DNA of 13,063 nt from JBLYYQ01 sp048550035 (lineage in GTDB: Bacteria > Nitrospinota_A > UBA7883 > JBLYYQ01). The DNA lies in the NCBI GenBank assembly GCA_048550035.1, contig JBLYYQ010000025.1, forward strand, positions 1-13,063, given 5' to 3'. Shown here piece by piece: positions 1 to 7,599 of this stretch. The notes beneath the pieces were generated by a model. It searched no databases. It was not told the origin of the DNA and was given only the letters and a program-made list of their open reading frames with translations. Made by a program: the position numbers and the translations under genes. How positions within the stretch are numbered: the first letter of the stretch is position 1; each line of letters opens with the position of its first letter.

Positions 1-1961
1 CAGTGTTGCAGTATTTTATATCAACCCATGGAGCCCGTAAAGGTTTAGCCGATACAGCACTAAAGACAGCAAACTCTGGATATCTAACAAGACGATTAGT
101 AGATGTTGCACAAGACATTATAGTTCTCGACAATGATTGTGGCACACTAGATGGCATTGATATTTACGCATTGACGGAAGGTGGAAAAGTTATTCAAGAG
201 CTAGGTGAGCGTATTTTAGGTCGCTTTACATTAGAGGATGTAATTGATCCATTCAATCAGGAGGTATTACTTAAAGCGAACGAGATCATTAACGAGGCAA
301 TGGTTAAACTTTTTGAAGAGCGTGGAGTTGAAAAAGTAAAGATTCGTTCAGTCTTAACATGTGAGCTTCGAGATGGTGTATGTGTGAAATGTTATGGTCG
401 CAACCTTGCCACAGGTCATATTGTTGAGGCAGGTGAAGCAGTAGGGGTAATTGCAGCGCAGTCAATAGGTGAGCCTGGCACACAGCTTACTATGCGTACA
501 TTCCATATAGGTGGAACAGCCTCGAAAACAGCAGAGCAGACAACTTTAGTAGTCAAGAAGGAAGGTTTTATAAAGTTTGTTGATGTGAAAGTTGTTGAGG
601 TTAATGATCGCGAGAGAGTAGTTATGAATCGTAATGCAGGAATTATTATTCAGAACGAGCAGGGTCGCGAATTAGAGCGCCATAAGTTAGTCTACTCAGC
701 TAGGCTAAGAATTAATGAGGGCGACCGAGTGAAAGAAGGGGATGTTATTGCAGAGTGGGATCCGTATACCATGTCGATATTATCAGAAGTCTCAGGTAAA
801 GTTGCATTCGGCGATATTATTGAGAATGTGACAATGAAAGAGGAGATTGATGAGACAACGGGTCATTCTGTGAAAGTGGTCTTAGACCATCGAGAGGACA
901 AGCAGCCTCGAATATCAATTAAGGATGAAAACAATAAAACTGTGGGGCGATACCATATGCCAGCTGGAGCACATTTGTCAGTCCAGGAAGGAACTCATGT
1001 AGATCCTGGTACAGTGTTGTCAAAGATTTTACGCGGGACTACAAAGACAAAAGATATTACGGGTGGTTTGCCACGTGTTGCAGAGCTATTTGAAGCGCGA
1101 AAGCCACAAGATCAGGCAACTATCTCTGAAGTGAATGGACGAGTATCGGTTGGCGGGATTGTTAAAGGATTAAGAAAAGTTACAGTAACAAGCGATACAG
1201 GTGACACTCATGATTATCTTCTGCCACGAGGCAAACATGTCAATGTACATGATGGCGATATGATTAGGGCAGGTGAAGCGTTGGTTGATGGTGCAGCTAA
1301 TCCTCATGATATTTTAGCAGTACTAGGCGAAAAAGAGTTGCAGACCTACCTTGAAAATGAGATTCAAGAAGTTTATAGACTGCAAGGTGTTCAGATCAAC
1401 GATAAACATATTGAGGTGATTGCAAGACAGATGTTAAAGCATCTTGTTATTGAGGATCTAGGTGATACTTCAATGATGGTAGGTGATATGGTTTCCAAGA
1501 AAGATTTTGCTGATAAAAATAGAGCAATAATTCAGGAAGGAGGTCGACCAGCAAAAGGTAGACCAATACTGCTTGGGATTACAAAATCGTCCTTATCAAC
1601 AGAGAGTTTTATCAGCGCTGCTTCGTTTCAAGAGACGACAAGAGTCTTAACTGAAGTTTCGATTTCAGGCAAAGTAGATAAACTCAAAGGACTAAAAGAG
1701 AATGTTATAATGGGGCGACTAGTCCCAGCTGGAACAGGTGCTAGATGCCATGAGGGGTATGGATTAAAAGTTGCGAAACTGCCACCATGGTCAACTGCTA
1801 AAGAAGAGTCTACTCAAGGTGAAGAAATCACTGATCATAGCTTAAAGCCATTAGCAACTTTACCTGAGGAGAGAGCTCCACAAACTACTGTAAGTAAAAC
1901 AGCACAGTTGCTCTTTGAGAGACTAGATAAAAGTGATGAGCCAGGAGCTAGTGATTCGTAA
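1..1961 (+). CDS. rpoC: RNA polymerase beta' subunit, C-terminal ~46% (5' end outside window)
   Basis: This is the C-terminal part of the catalytic beta' subunit of RNA polymerase; the reading frame is already open at base 3 and the gene begins outside the window. The 652 visible residues follow E. coli RpoC with a constant offset of about 768: the four zinc ligands (visible residues C46, C120, C127, C130) match E. coli C814, C888, C895 and C898. The trigger-loop base is visible at residues 153-171 (QSIGEPGTQLTMRTFHIGG), with M164, R165 and H168 corresponding to the catalytic M932, R933 and H936. About 180 residues (roughly 173-350) separate it from the second trigger helix (GGLPRVAELFEARKP, 354-368). 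This is the SI3 insertion of sandwich-barrel hybrid motifs found in proteobacterial and related beta' subunits. The tail after about residue 610 is the usual variable C-terminus. The stop is TAA, and an intrinsic terminator follows 20 bases later, so the rpoBC transcript probably ends here instead of continuing into rpsL. Confidence 0.98.
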   Translation, partial: VLQYFISTHGARKGLADTALKTANSGYLTRRLVDVAQDIIVLDNDCGTLDGIDIYALTEGGKVIQELGERILGRFTLEDVIDPFNQEVLLKANEIINEAMVKLFEERGVEKVKIRSVLTCELRDGVCVKCYGRNLATGHIVEAGEAVGVIAAQSIGEPGTQLTMRTFHIGGTASKTAEQTTLVVKKEGFIKFVDVKVVEVNDRERVVMNRNAGIIIQNEQGRELERHKLVYSARLRINEGDRVKEGDVIAEWDPYTMSILSEVSGKVAFGDIIENVTMKEEIDETTGHSVKVVLDHREDKQPRISIKDENNKTVGRYHMPAGAHLSVQEGTHVDPGTVLSKILRGTTKTKDITGGLPRVAELFEARKPQDQATISEVNGRVSVGGIVKGLRKVTVTSDTGDTHDYLLPRGKHVNVHDGDMIRAGEALVDGAANPHDILAVLGEKELQTYLENEIQEVYRLQGVQINDKHIEVIARQMLKHLVIEDLGDTSMMVGDMVSKKDFADKNRAIIQEGGRPAKGRPILLGITKSSLSTESFISAASFQETTRVLTEVSISGKVDKLKGLKENVIMGRLVPAGTGARCHEGYGLKVAKLPPWSTAKEESTQGEEITDHSLKPLATLPEERAPQTTVSKTAQLLFERLDKSDEPGASDS

Positions 1962-1981
1962 CTTTATAGACTATTAGGGGG

Positions 1982-2017
1982 GGGCTGGCTTTGAATAATG
2001 TCAGCCCTTTTTGTTTT
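1982..2017 (+). terminator. Rho-independent terminator after rpoC
   Basis: The left arm GGGCTGGC (1982-1989) pairs with GTCAGCCC (2000-2007) as an 8-bp stem with one G-T wobble and a 10-nt loop. A T-rich tract (TTTTTGTTTT) follows directly. It lies 20 bases after the rpoC stop and 14 bases before the next start codon. The left arm is the end of a run of eight G residues (1977-1984), which is unusual in this AT-rich sequence. Confidence 0.88.
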
Positions 2018-2031
2018 GAGCTACTACAATA

Positions 2032-3789
2032 ATGATTAAAAAATTTCAACGTCTCCTGCCATCTCTATTTACACGGACATCTCAAAACCAAACAGTCCTA
2101 CTTTTAGTTGCGTGTCTTATCGGATTTTTGAGTGGGTTGGCTGCCATACTATTTGAGTGGTTAATAGATCTTTGTGCACACTATTTCAGAGTTGAACCGA
2201 ATGCACTTTTCGGCACAAGTATATATTATGCCTTCGTTATTGTTCCCCTTACACCTGTTGTGGGAGGCTTGATAGTCGGGTTTGTTCAGTGGATATTTGG
2301 TATGAGCAAGGAGTCCGCTTCAGTTGCAGATTTAATGAAGTGGGCGGCAGTAGATGGCGGCCGTGTACGAAAGCGAACCGTTCTAGTAAGAGCGTTCGCA
2401 TCATCAATCTTTTTAGGATCAGGTGGCTCTGGTGGTCGAGAAGGACCTATCGCACAGGTTTGTGGTGCGTTGGCGTCTACCATCGGTCAATGGTTGAATT
2501 TTTCTACAGAAAGATTACGGTTGCTTGTAGGGTGTGGAGCTGCCGCAGGCATCGCCGCTGCATTCAATGCTCCGATTGCTGGTGTAATATTTGCTGTTGA
2601 GCTTATTTTAGCAGACTATAATGTTATTAGCTTCTTGCCTATTGTTATTAGCTCTGTAACGGCAACTGCTACGAAAAGGATGATAGTAGGTGATGTACCT
2701 GCATTTGTGGCTCCGACTTATGCCTTAGCCTCTCCTTATGAAATTTTGTTATACCTCCTGCTTGGTATAATATGTGGACTGATTGGCTGGCTGTTTTTTA
2801 AGAGCTATTTCTTTGCTGACACATTCTTTAAAAATCATTTCAAGGTTCATATTGCAGTTAAACCTGCACTTGGGGGGCTAGTTGTTGGGGTAATAGGAGT
2901 CTTCTTACCAGAAGTATTTGGCAATGGTTATGATGCTATGACCTCGATGCTAACAGGTAATATGATTTTAACTACCGCTCTACTTTTGATAGTTTTTAAA
3001 ATTATAGCAACTAGTGCAGCGCTAGGAACTGGTGGGTCTGGCGGTGTATTTGCCCCGTCGCTATTTATAGGCTGCATGGTAGGTGGTGCATTTGGATATG
3101 GGGTCAACTATGTAGCACCATTTGAGGTAGGATCGCCTGGTGCCTATGCAATGGTCGGGATCGGTGCTGTTATGGCGGCCGTTGCCCATGCACCATTAAC
3201 TAACATATTAATGGGTTATGAACTAACTGGTAACTATGAAATTATATTACCTATCATGACTGCTTGTATCATATCTACTTATGTTATGACACTCCTCTCA
3301 TCAGAGTCATTATATACTGAAAAATTGAGGCGTAAAGGAATCAAGCTTTGGCGAGGACGAGATCTTACCATAATGGATCGGGTTACGGTCAGTGATATTA
3401 TGCGAACTAATGTTAAAACTATTAATGAAGATACACCGTTTCGAGAAATCATGAACCTCTTTATGAACTCAAGAGATAGCTATTTTCCTATGATTGACTC
3501 AAATGATAATCTGACTGGAATTATATCTATACAGAATATTCGTGAGGTACTAAATGAGTCTGACTACCTTGCTGACATTGTTGTTGCTAATGAGATTGCA
3601 ACGTATCCTGTTATTACGGTTCATTCAGATAATAATCTAAACGAGGCATTCATTGTATTTGCAGATATTGATATTGAACAGCTACCTGTTGTTGCCAGTG
3701 ATAACCCTAAGAAGGTTGTAGGGCTCATCTCACGAAAAGATGTTATTGCAAGTTATAATAAAGGTGTCTTACTACGATCTCAAAAATAG
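2032..3789 (+). CDS. ClC-family chloride channel/transporter with C-terminal CBS pair
   Basis: This is a 585-residue inner-membrane protein of the ClC anion channel/antiporter family. Hydrophobic helices fill residues about 20-425, followed by a cytoplasmic pair of CBS domains (about 451-512 and 520-577), which in this family bind nucleotides and regulate gating. The gating glutamate is present in GREGP (E137). The second filter motif GSGGVFAPS (335-343) and the pore tyrosine (Y428 in ESLYTEK) are also present. Two key sites are altered. The GSGIP-type first filter motif reads SASVA (95-99), so the chloride-coordinating serine appears to be alanine. The position of the internal proton glutamate (E203 in E. 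coli ClC-ec1) is leucine (L191, after E190). These changes suggest a channel-like or altered-specificity member instead of a standard Cl-/H+ exchanger, which is inference. The ATG start has no clear ribosome-binding site and sits 14 bases after the rpoC terminator, and I see no promoter in between. It converges on the heptosyltransferase gene. Confidence 0.95.
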   Translation: MIKKFQRLLPSLFTRTSQNQTVLLLVACLIGFLSGLAAILFEWLIDLCAHYFRVEPNALFGTSIYYAFVIVPLTPVVGGLIVGFVQWIFGMSKESASVADLMKWAAVDGGRVRKRTVLVRAFASSIFLGSGGSGGREGPIAQVCGALASTIGQWLNFSTERLRLLVGCGAAAGIAAAFNAPIAGVIFAVELILADYNVISFLPIVISSVTATATKRMIVGDVPAFVAPTYALASPYEILLYLLLGIICGLIGWLFFKSYFFADTFFKNHFKVHIAVKPALGGLVVGVIGVFLPEVFGNGYDAMTSMLTGNMILTTALLLIVFKIIATSAALGTGGSGGVFAPSLFIGCMVGGAFGYGVNYVAPFEVGSPGAYAMVGIGAVMAAVAHAPLTNILMGYELTGNYEIILPIMTACIISTYVMTLLSSESLYTEKLRRKGIKLWRGRDLTIMDRVTVSDIMRTNVKTINEDTPFREIMNLFMNSRDSYFPMIDSNDNLTGIISIQNIREVLNESDYLADIVVANEIATYPVITVHSDNNLNEAFIVFADIDIEQLPVVASDNPKKVVGLISRKDVIASYNKGVLLRSQK

Positions 3790-3813
3790 ATTAGATAATT
3801 ACGATTCTATTTT
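3783..3813. terminator. Possible weak bidirectional AT-rich hairpin between convergent genes
   Basis: AAAATAGA (3783-3790) and TCTATTTT (3806-3813) form an 8-bp inverted repeat with a 15-nt loop. It spans the stop codons of the convergent ClC and heptosyltransferase genes, which are only 9 bases apart. Each strand ends the hairpin in a short T run, so it could terminate in both directions. The stem is almost entirely A-T, so this is a weak candidate. Confidence 0.3.
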
Positions 3814-4770
3814 CAAAATTTCTTTTGCCATCCTAAGAACGTCATCAACTAATATCTGTTCCATACATTTGTGGTCAATCGGGCAGATTCGTTTATAGCA
3901 AGGTGCGCAGTCTACTTGATGATAAACAGCTCTTGAGTTCGCACCACGTGGCATAGTCTCTTCTCTGTTTGTCGGACCAAAAATTGCTATAGTATTACTC
4001 TTTAGTATTGATGCTAAGTGCAACCCTCCGGTATCATTACTTATATAGAGATCTAGTTTCTCTAGCATATAAGATAATTCTAATATTGATGTTTTCCCTA
4101 CTAGCGATGTTACAGGGGAGTTGAGCATTGAGGTGAGAGTTAATGCAAGTTGTTCTTCATTTTTTGCACCAAACAGTATTACCTGACTAAACTCTGAGAG
4201 CTTTTCAATTAATTCTTTATACTTTTTCATCGGCCAGATTTTAGCTGAACCAAATGCTGCACCAAATCCGATACCGATCAGTGGCCGCTTTGATTTGGCA
4301 AGAATATCTTTGATATAATCATTATCAATATCTAACTCTCTTAAGCTTGGTGGTGCGGGGTAAACATCTGCTGCAAAAAGTTTAAATAGCTCTTTGTAGT
4401 AATCTTCCATATGAACCGAATGCTTGGGCGGGCACTTTATACTATCGGTTAAGAATATAGATCGAAACTCACCTTTATAGCCGATCCTTCTTGGTATCTT
4501 ACTCTTATAGAGCTCAAATGTACTACGAAATGAATTTGGTAAGACTATCAATGCATCAAAGGACTCTTCTTTTATCTGCTTTATAAGAGAAGGATCCTTA
4601 CTGCTAAATGAACGATTGATAGAGGCAAACACTTTACTTAGCTCTACAAACTGTGGCAATGTTATAATATCAACAGTTATTCCTAGTCGACTTAACCCTT
4701 CAATAAGTGGAAGTGACATTGCAATGTCACCTAGCCAGTTAGCTGTTCTAATTAAAACTTTTTTGCTCAT
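3799..4770 (-). CDS. waaF: ADP-heptose:LPS heptosyltransferase (WaaF-like, GT9 family)
   Basis: This is a 323-residue glycosyltransferase of family 9, which adds heptose from ADP-heptose to the inner core of lipopolysaccharide at the cytoplasmic face of the inner membrane. The N-terminal half starts with KVLIRTANWLGD (4-15), where D15 fits the conserved acidic residue of the acceptor-side loop. The C-terminal half has the donor-binding motif SNDTGGLHLA (244-253). It is followed by the cysteine-rich signature that many heptosyltransferase II proteins carry (C288, C291, C296, C302, written CAPC...CPIDHKC). The length is slightly short of the usual 340-350. The ATG is preceded by GATAGAGAT, an acceptable ribosome-binding site, and lies 18 bases after the hisH stop, so it is probably translated from the same message. 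Being downstream of histidine genes is unexpected for an LPS gene. Heptosyltransferase family is near certain; the WaaF rather than WaaC or WaaQ assignment is less so. Confidence 0.88.
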   Translation of the reverse strand: MSKKVLIRTANWLGDIAMSLPLIEGLSRLGITVDIITLPQFVELSKVFASINRSFSSKDPSLIKQIKEESFDALIVLPNSFRSTFELYKSKIPRRIGYKGEFRSIFLTDSIKCPPKHSVHMEDYYKELFKLFAADVYPAPPSLRELDIDNDYIKDILAKSKRPLIGIGFGAAFGSAKIWPMKKYKELIEKLSEFSQVILFGAKNEEQLALTLTSMLNSPVTSLVGKTSILELSYMLEKLDLYISNDTGGLHLASILKSNTIAIFGPTNREETMPRGANSRAVYHQVDCAPCYKRICPIDHKCMEQILVDDVLRMAKEILKIES

Positions 4771-4788
4771 TTATCTCTATCGCTGCTT

Positions 4789-5430
4789 TTATAGTGAATG
4801 GTCACTAGCTAGCTTAGCAAAGTTTGATAGTAGTTTTAATCCAACTGTATGGCTTTTCTCAGGATGAAATTGGAGTCCAAAAATATTTCTATATCTGATC
4901 GATGATGCAAACGACACTGTATAGTCACTCCATGACGATACAACAGATTCATCTTCTGGGACAGGATAGAATGAATGAACAAAATAAAAATCTGATAAAT
5001 CATCAATCTGCTCAAAGATCTCGCCATTATTGGGAACAATCCTGACTTGATTCCATCCCATATGTGGAACTTTATATCTCTGACCGTTATTATTGGCAGG
5101 CAGGAATTTTTTAGATTTCCCTTTGATAATAGAAAATCCCTGATGTTTTGCTGATTCGTCGCTAGATTCAAATAGGAGTTGATATCCAACACATATACCG
5201 AGGAATGGTCTATCTTGCTTAATAAATTCTATTATTGGTCTAGTGAGGTTATAATAATTTAGATTATCAACACAGGCACTAAATGCTCCAACACCTGGGA
5301 GGACTATCGCATCTGCCGTTGAAATTGTCTCAATATCGCGACTTACAATAGCAGTTGCTCCAACTTTTTCTAACCCTTTCTGGACAGAATGAAGATTGCC
5401 TACATCATAGTCGACGATTACAATAGACAT
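4789..5430 (-). CDS. hisH: Imidazole glycerol phosphate synthase, glutaminase subunit HisH
   Basis: This is the class I glutamine amidotransferase subunit of imidazole glycerol phosphate synthase. It releases ammonia from glutamine and passes it to the HisF cyclase in histidine synthesis. At 213 residues it has the normal length. The oxyanion-strand motif PGVGAF is at 45-50. The catalytic triad is visible as C80 (in GICVGYQLLFE), H189 and E191 (in LQFHPEKS). The start MSIVIVDYDVGNLHSV is typical of the family. It lies 18 bases after hisB on the same strand and 18 bases before the heptosyltransferase gene. No clear Shine-Dalgarno sequence precedes its ATG, so translation may be coupled to hisB. 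Its partner HisF, and HisA, are not in the window. HisH paralogues also occur in surface-sugar pathways, but adjacency to hisB favours the histidine role. Confidence 0.95.
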   Translation of the reverse strand: MSIVIVDYDVGNLHSVQKGLEKVGATAIVSRDIETISTADAIVLPGVGAFSACVDNLNYYNLTRPIIEFIKQDRPFLGICVGYQLLFESSDESAKHQGFSIIKGKSKKFLPANNNGQRYKVPHMGWNQVRIVPNNGEIFEQIDDLSDFYFVHSFYPVPEDESVVSSWSDYTVSFASSIRYRNIFGLQFHPEKSHTVGLKLLSNFAKLASDHSL

Positions 5431-5448
5431 AATGTTATCTATAACTAA

Positions 5449-6039
5449 TTAGAGCTGCCCTTTGGTTGACTGAATCTGATCTGAGACTCTAGGATCAATA
5501 GCAATAGCAGATCGAAGGGCAATCGCCAACGCTTTGAACATTGCTTCAACCATATGATGTAAATTTGTTCCGCTCTTGACTCCGATATGTAAAGTAATAT
5601 TGGCAGCATTAGCAAATGCACGAAAAAATTCTTCGGCAAGCTCGACATCGAATTCGCCTATCTTACTTTTTGCAAAATTTGCATCAAATACAATATAGCT
5701 GCGGCCTGAAATATCGAGGCTAACTTCAGCTAAAGTTTCATTCATAGGGATAGATGCAAAACCAAATCGTTTGATTCCCCTCTTATCACCTAGAGCTTTT
5801 AATACTGCTTCACCAAAACTGATCCCGACATCTTCAACTGTATGATGGTAGTCAACTTCGATATCGCCTGTTGCTTTTACTTCTAAATCTATCAACGAAT
5901 GTTTTGCAAGTTGACTTAACATATGATCAAAAAATGGGACCGAAGTTGTAATATCAAACTTTCCAACACCATCTAAGTTAGTAGTAATGCTTATGTTTGT
6001 TTCGTTAGTTTTTCGTTCTATTGTTGCTTGTCGATTCAC
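5449..6039 (-). CDS. hisB: Imidazoleglycerol-phosphate dehydratase
   Basis: This is the monofunctional dehydratase that converts imidazole glycerol phosphate to imidazole acetol phosphate, the step after HisHF in histidine synthesis. The 196 residues match the standalone enzyme, with no fused histidinol-phosphatase domain of the E. coli type. Metal-binding motifs are present: DHML (38-41), HHTVEDVG (65-72) and the second His-rich motif LHHMVEAMFKA (160-170). The C-terminus STKGQL also fits the family. One oddity is that the usual PMDE segment reads PMNE (98-101), an Asp-to-Asn change at N100. The start is GTG (6037-6039), supported by a good ribosome-binding site GAGGAT (6046-6051) six bases upstream. 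It is separated from thrC by 128 bases. That gap shows no strong thrC terminator and no convincing promoter, so hisB could be read through from thrC or have its own weak promoter. Confidence 0.97.
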   Translation of the reverse strand: MNRQATIERKTNETNISITTNLDGVGKFDITTSVPFFDHMLSQLAKHSLIDLEVKATGDIEVDYHHTVEDVGISFGEAVLKALGDKRGIKRFGFASIPMNETLAEVSLDISGRSYIVFDANFAKSKIGEFDVELAEEFFRAFANAANITLHIGVKSGTNLHHMVEAMFKALAIALRSAIAIDPRVSDQIQSTKGQL

Positions 6040-6167
6040 TTAACTATCCTCGATTATTAAATTTAAGAATACTTTAGTTTACAGTAGAGTGTTGTTAATA
6101 GATATATCATACTAATTATAGTAATTTAACCGATTTAATGCTAGTTGATTTAAAGAGAGCAATCTCA

Positions 6168-7502
6168 TCACCGTAGCTTAAGCTTTTCATCAATAAAGGC
6201 TCTGACTTGATTATAATCATTAGGCAATTTAATAGGTAAATTAGAATAATCAGATCTTATATTTTTTAACTTTTTTTCATGATAATTTAGTTTGAAATTA
6301 GAAAATTTTAGACCATGTGCTGTAGAAATGATGACAACCTGCTCATTTCCCCCAATCTGCTGATTTTTAACAAGTTTAAATAAAGCAGCAATAGCGACAC
6401 CAGTATGAGGACAAGTATAGAGCCCAGTTTTGTCAGATATAGCACAAGCATCGGCAATCTCTTGTTCTGATGCGATTTCTACTTCACCTTGGAACTGTTT
6501 AAGAATATTGATAGCCTTATCCTTTGAAACAGGTGCCCCGATCTGTATCGCAGATGCAAGAGTCTCCTTCGCTTGAATATTATTAAATTGCTCAAAATTA
6601 CTTTTATATGATAGGTATAATGGATTTGCATTTTCTGCTTGTGCCACAACAATTTTAGGGCGCTTATTAATAATTCCTAACTCTTCCATCATAAGAAAAC
6701 CTTTCCCGAGAGCAGCTACATTGCCAAGATTGCCACCTGGTATTATGATGGTATCAGGAACTTTCCATCCAAACTGTTGGGTCATTTCAAGGGCCACACT
6801 TTTCTGACCTTCAACCCGTAGTGAATTTTTAGAATTAGCAAGGTAGATAGAATTGTCTTCTGTGATCTTTTGTACAATCGCCATGCAGCCATCAAAATCA
6901 GTATCAATATTAATTACAATCGAACCATGTGAAATAGGCTGTATTAACTGTTCATTTGATACTTTCCCTGTTGGCAAGAATACTATAGAATTAATGCCAG
7001 CTGCGGCGGCATATGCAGCAACGGCAGCAGATGTATCGCCAGTTGATGCACAAGCTACCGCTTCAATATTTTTGCCAGATGCAATCATTTCGTTGACTTG
7101 TGAGATCAATACAGTCATCCCAAGGTCTTTAAACGAGCCTGTATGTGAATTGCCACAAAGTTTCACCCAAAGGTTGGGCACTCCAATCTGCTTACCTAGT
7201 AGTTTGGCATAGTAAAGATTAGTTTCACCTTCATAGGTTGATATAATATTCTGATTTTGTACGGCTGGGTTAATCAACTCTTTATATCGCCATACTCCAG
7301 AGCCATATGGGTATTGAATAGTTTTTTTGCGGATATCAAAAAGTTGTTTCCACTCATCAGGGCTTTTCGTTGCAAGCCTGCCTTGATCATGGACAACCTC
7401 TAAAAGCGAGCCACATACTTGACACTCATAAAATAGACTATCAAGAGGGTAGCTCTCTTTACACTTTTTATCTAAACATTCAAACCATGCCAAATAAGAC
7501 AT
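6168..7502 (-). CDS. thrC: Threonine synthase (PLP-dependent, N-terminal zinc ribbon)
   Basis: This is threonine synthase, which converts O-phospho-L-homoserine to threonine with pyridoxal phosphate, the last step of the pathway. The N-terminus has a small zinc-ribbon-like segment with C9, C14, C27 and C30, a feature of one common branch of bacterial threonine synthases. The PLP lysine is K125 in HTGSFKDLG. The cofactor phosphate loop is GGNLGN (256-261), with STGDTSAA (153-160) contributing nearby. Homologous PLP enzymes such as threonine dehydratase and cysteate synthase are alternatives, but the zinc ribbon plus the TGSFKDLG context favour ThrC. The ATG start (7500-7502) has an AAAGG ribosome-binding site. 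A near-consensus promoter lies about 35-60 bases upstream, making this the first gene of a leftward unit that may include hisB, hisH and waaF. It diverges from priA. Confidence 0.96.
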   Translation of the reverse strand: MSYLAWFECLDKKCKESYPLDSLFYECQVCGSLLEVVHDQGRLATKSPDEWKQLFDIRKKTIQYPYGSGVWRYKELINPAVQNQNIISTYEGETNLYYAKLLGKQIGVPNLWVKLCGNSHTGSFKDLGMTVLISQVNEMIASGKNIEAVACASTGDTSAAVAAYAAAAGINSIVFLPTGKVSNEQLIQPISHGSIVINIDTDFDGCMAIVQKITEDNSIYLANSKNSLRVEGQKSVALEMTQQFGWKVPDTIIIPGGNLGNVAALGKGFLMMEELGIINKRPKIVVAQAENANPLYLSYKSNFEQFNNIQAKETLASAIQIGAPVSKDKAINILKQFQGEVEIASEQEIADACAISDKTGLYTCPHTGVAIAALFKLVKNQQIGGNEQVVIISTAHGLKFSNFKLNYHEKKLKNIRSDYSNLPIKLPNDYNQVRAFIDEKLKLR

Positions 7503-7535
7503 TTTTATACCTTTACGAAAGAAGATTTTAAGCGC

Positions 7536-7564
7536 ATTATAAGCAGTTATATTAATAGTATCAA
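7536..7564 (-). promoter_or_regulatory. Sigma-70-type promoter of thrC
   Basis: On the minus strand, TTGATA (7564-7559, 5 of 6 to the -35 consensus) is followed by a 17-base spacer and TATAAT (7541-7536, 6 of 6 to the -10 consensus). Transcription would begin near 7529, giving a leader of about 26 bases before the thrC ATG with its AAAGG ribosome-binding site. A perfect palindrome overlaps the -35 box. Confidence 0.78.
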
Positions 7565-7575
7565 TCAGCTGATTG
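7562..7575. promoter_or_regulatory. 14-bp perfect palindrome, candidate operator
   Basis: CAATCAGCTGATTG reads the same on both strands. Its centre falls at about -39.5 relative to the predicted thrC start, overlapping three bases of the -35 box. It lies in the shared thrC/priA intergenic region. Position and symmetry suit a dimeric regulator of thrC. However, a palindrome this long is expected roughly once by chance in a window of this size, so function is only suggested. Confidence 0.35.
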
Positions 7576-7599
7576 TGAAGTCAAAGGATATCTTGATTT

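Noticed and set aside
2025..2030. TACAAT resembling a -10 box just before the ClC ATG
   Set aside because: Transcription from it would begin downstream of the ATG, and no -35 box is found at the right distance.
2289..2600. 103-residue + strand open frame inside the ClC gene
   Set aside because: It is an out-of-frame reading of a conserved membrane-protein region with an odd Arg/Trp/Cys-rich composition. It is a shadow.
6112..6125. TACTA-ATTA-TAGTA inverted repeat with ATTATA in the thrC-hisB gap, considered as a hisB promoter or operator
   Set aside because: The -10-like match has no -35 partner at 16-18 bases, and 5-bp AT-only arms are common by chance in this AT-rich gap.
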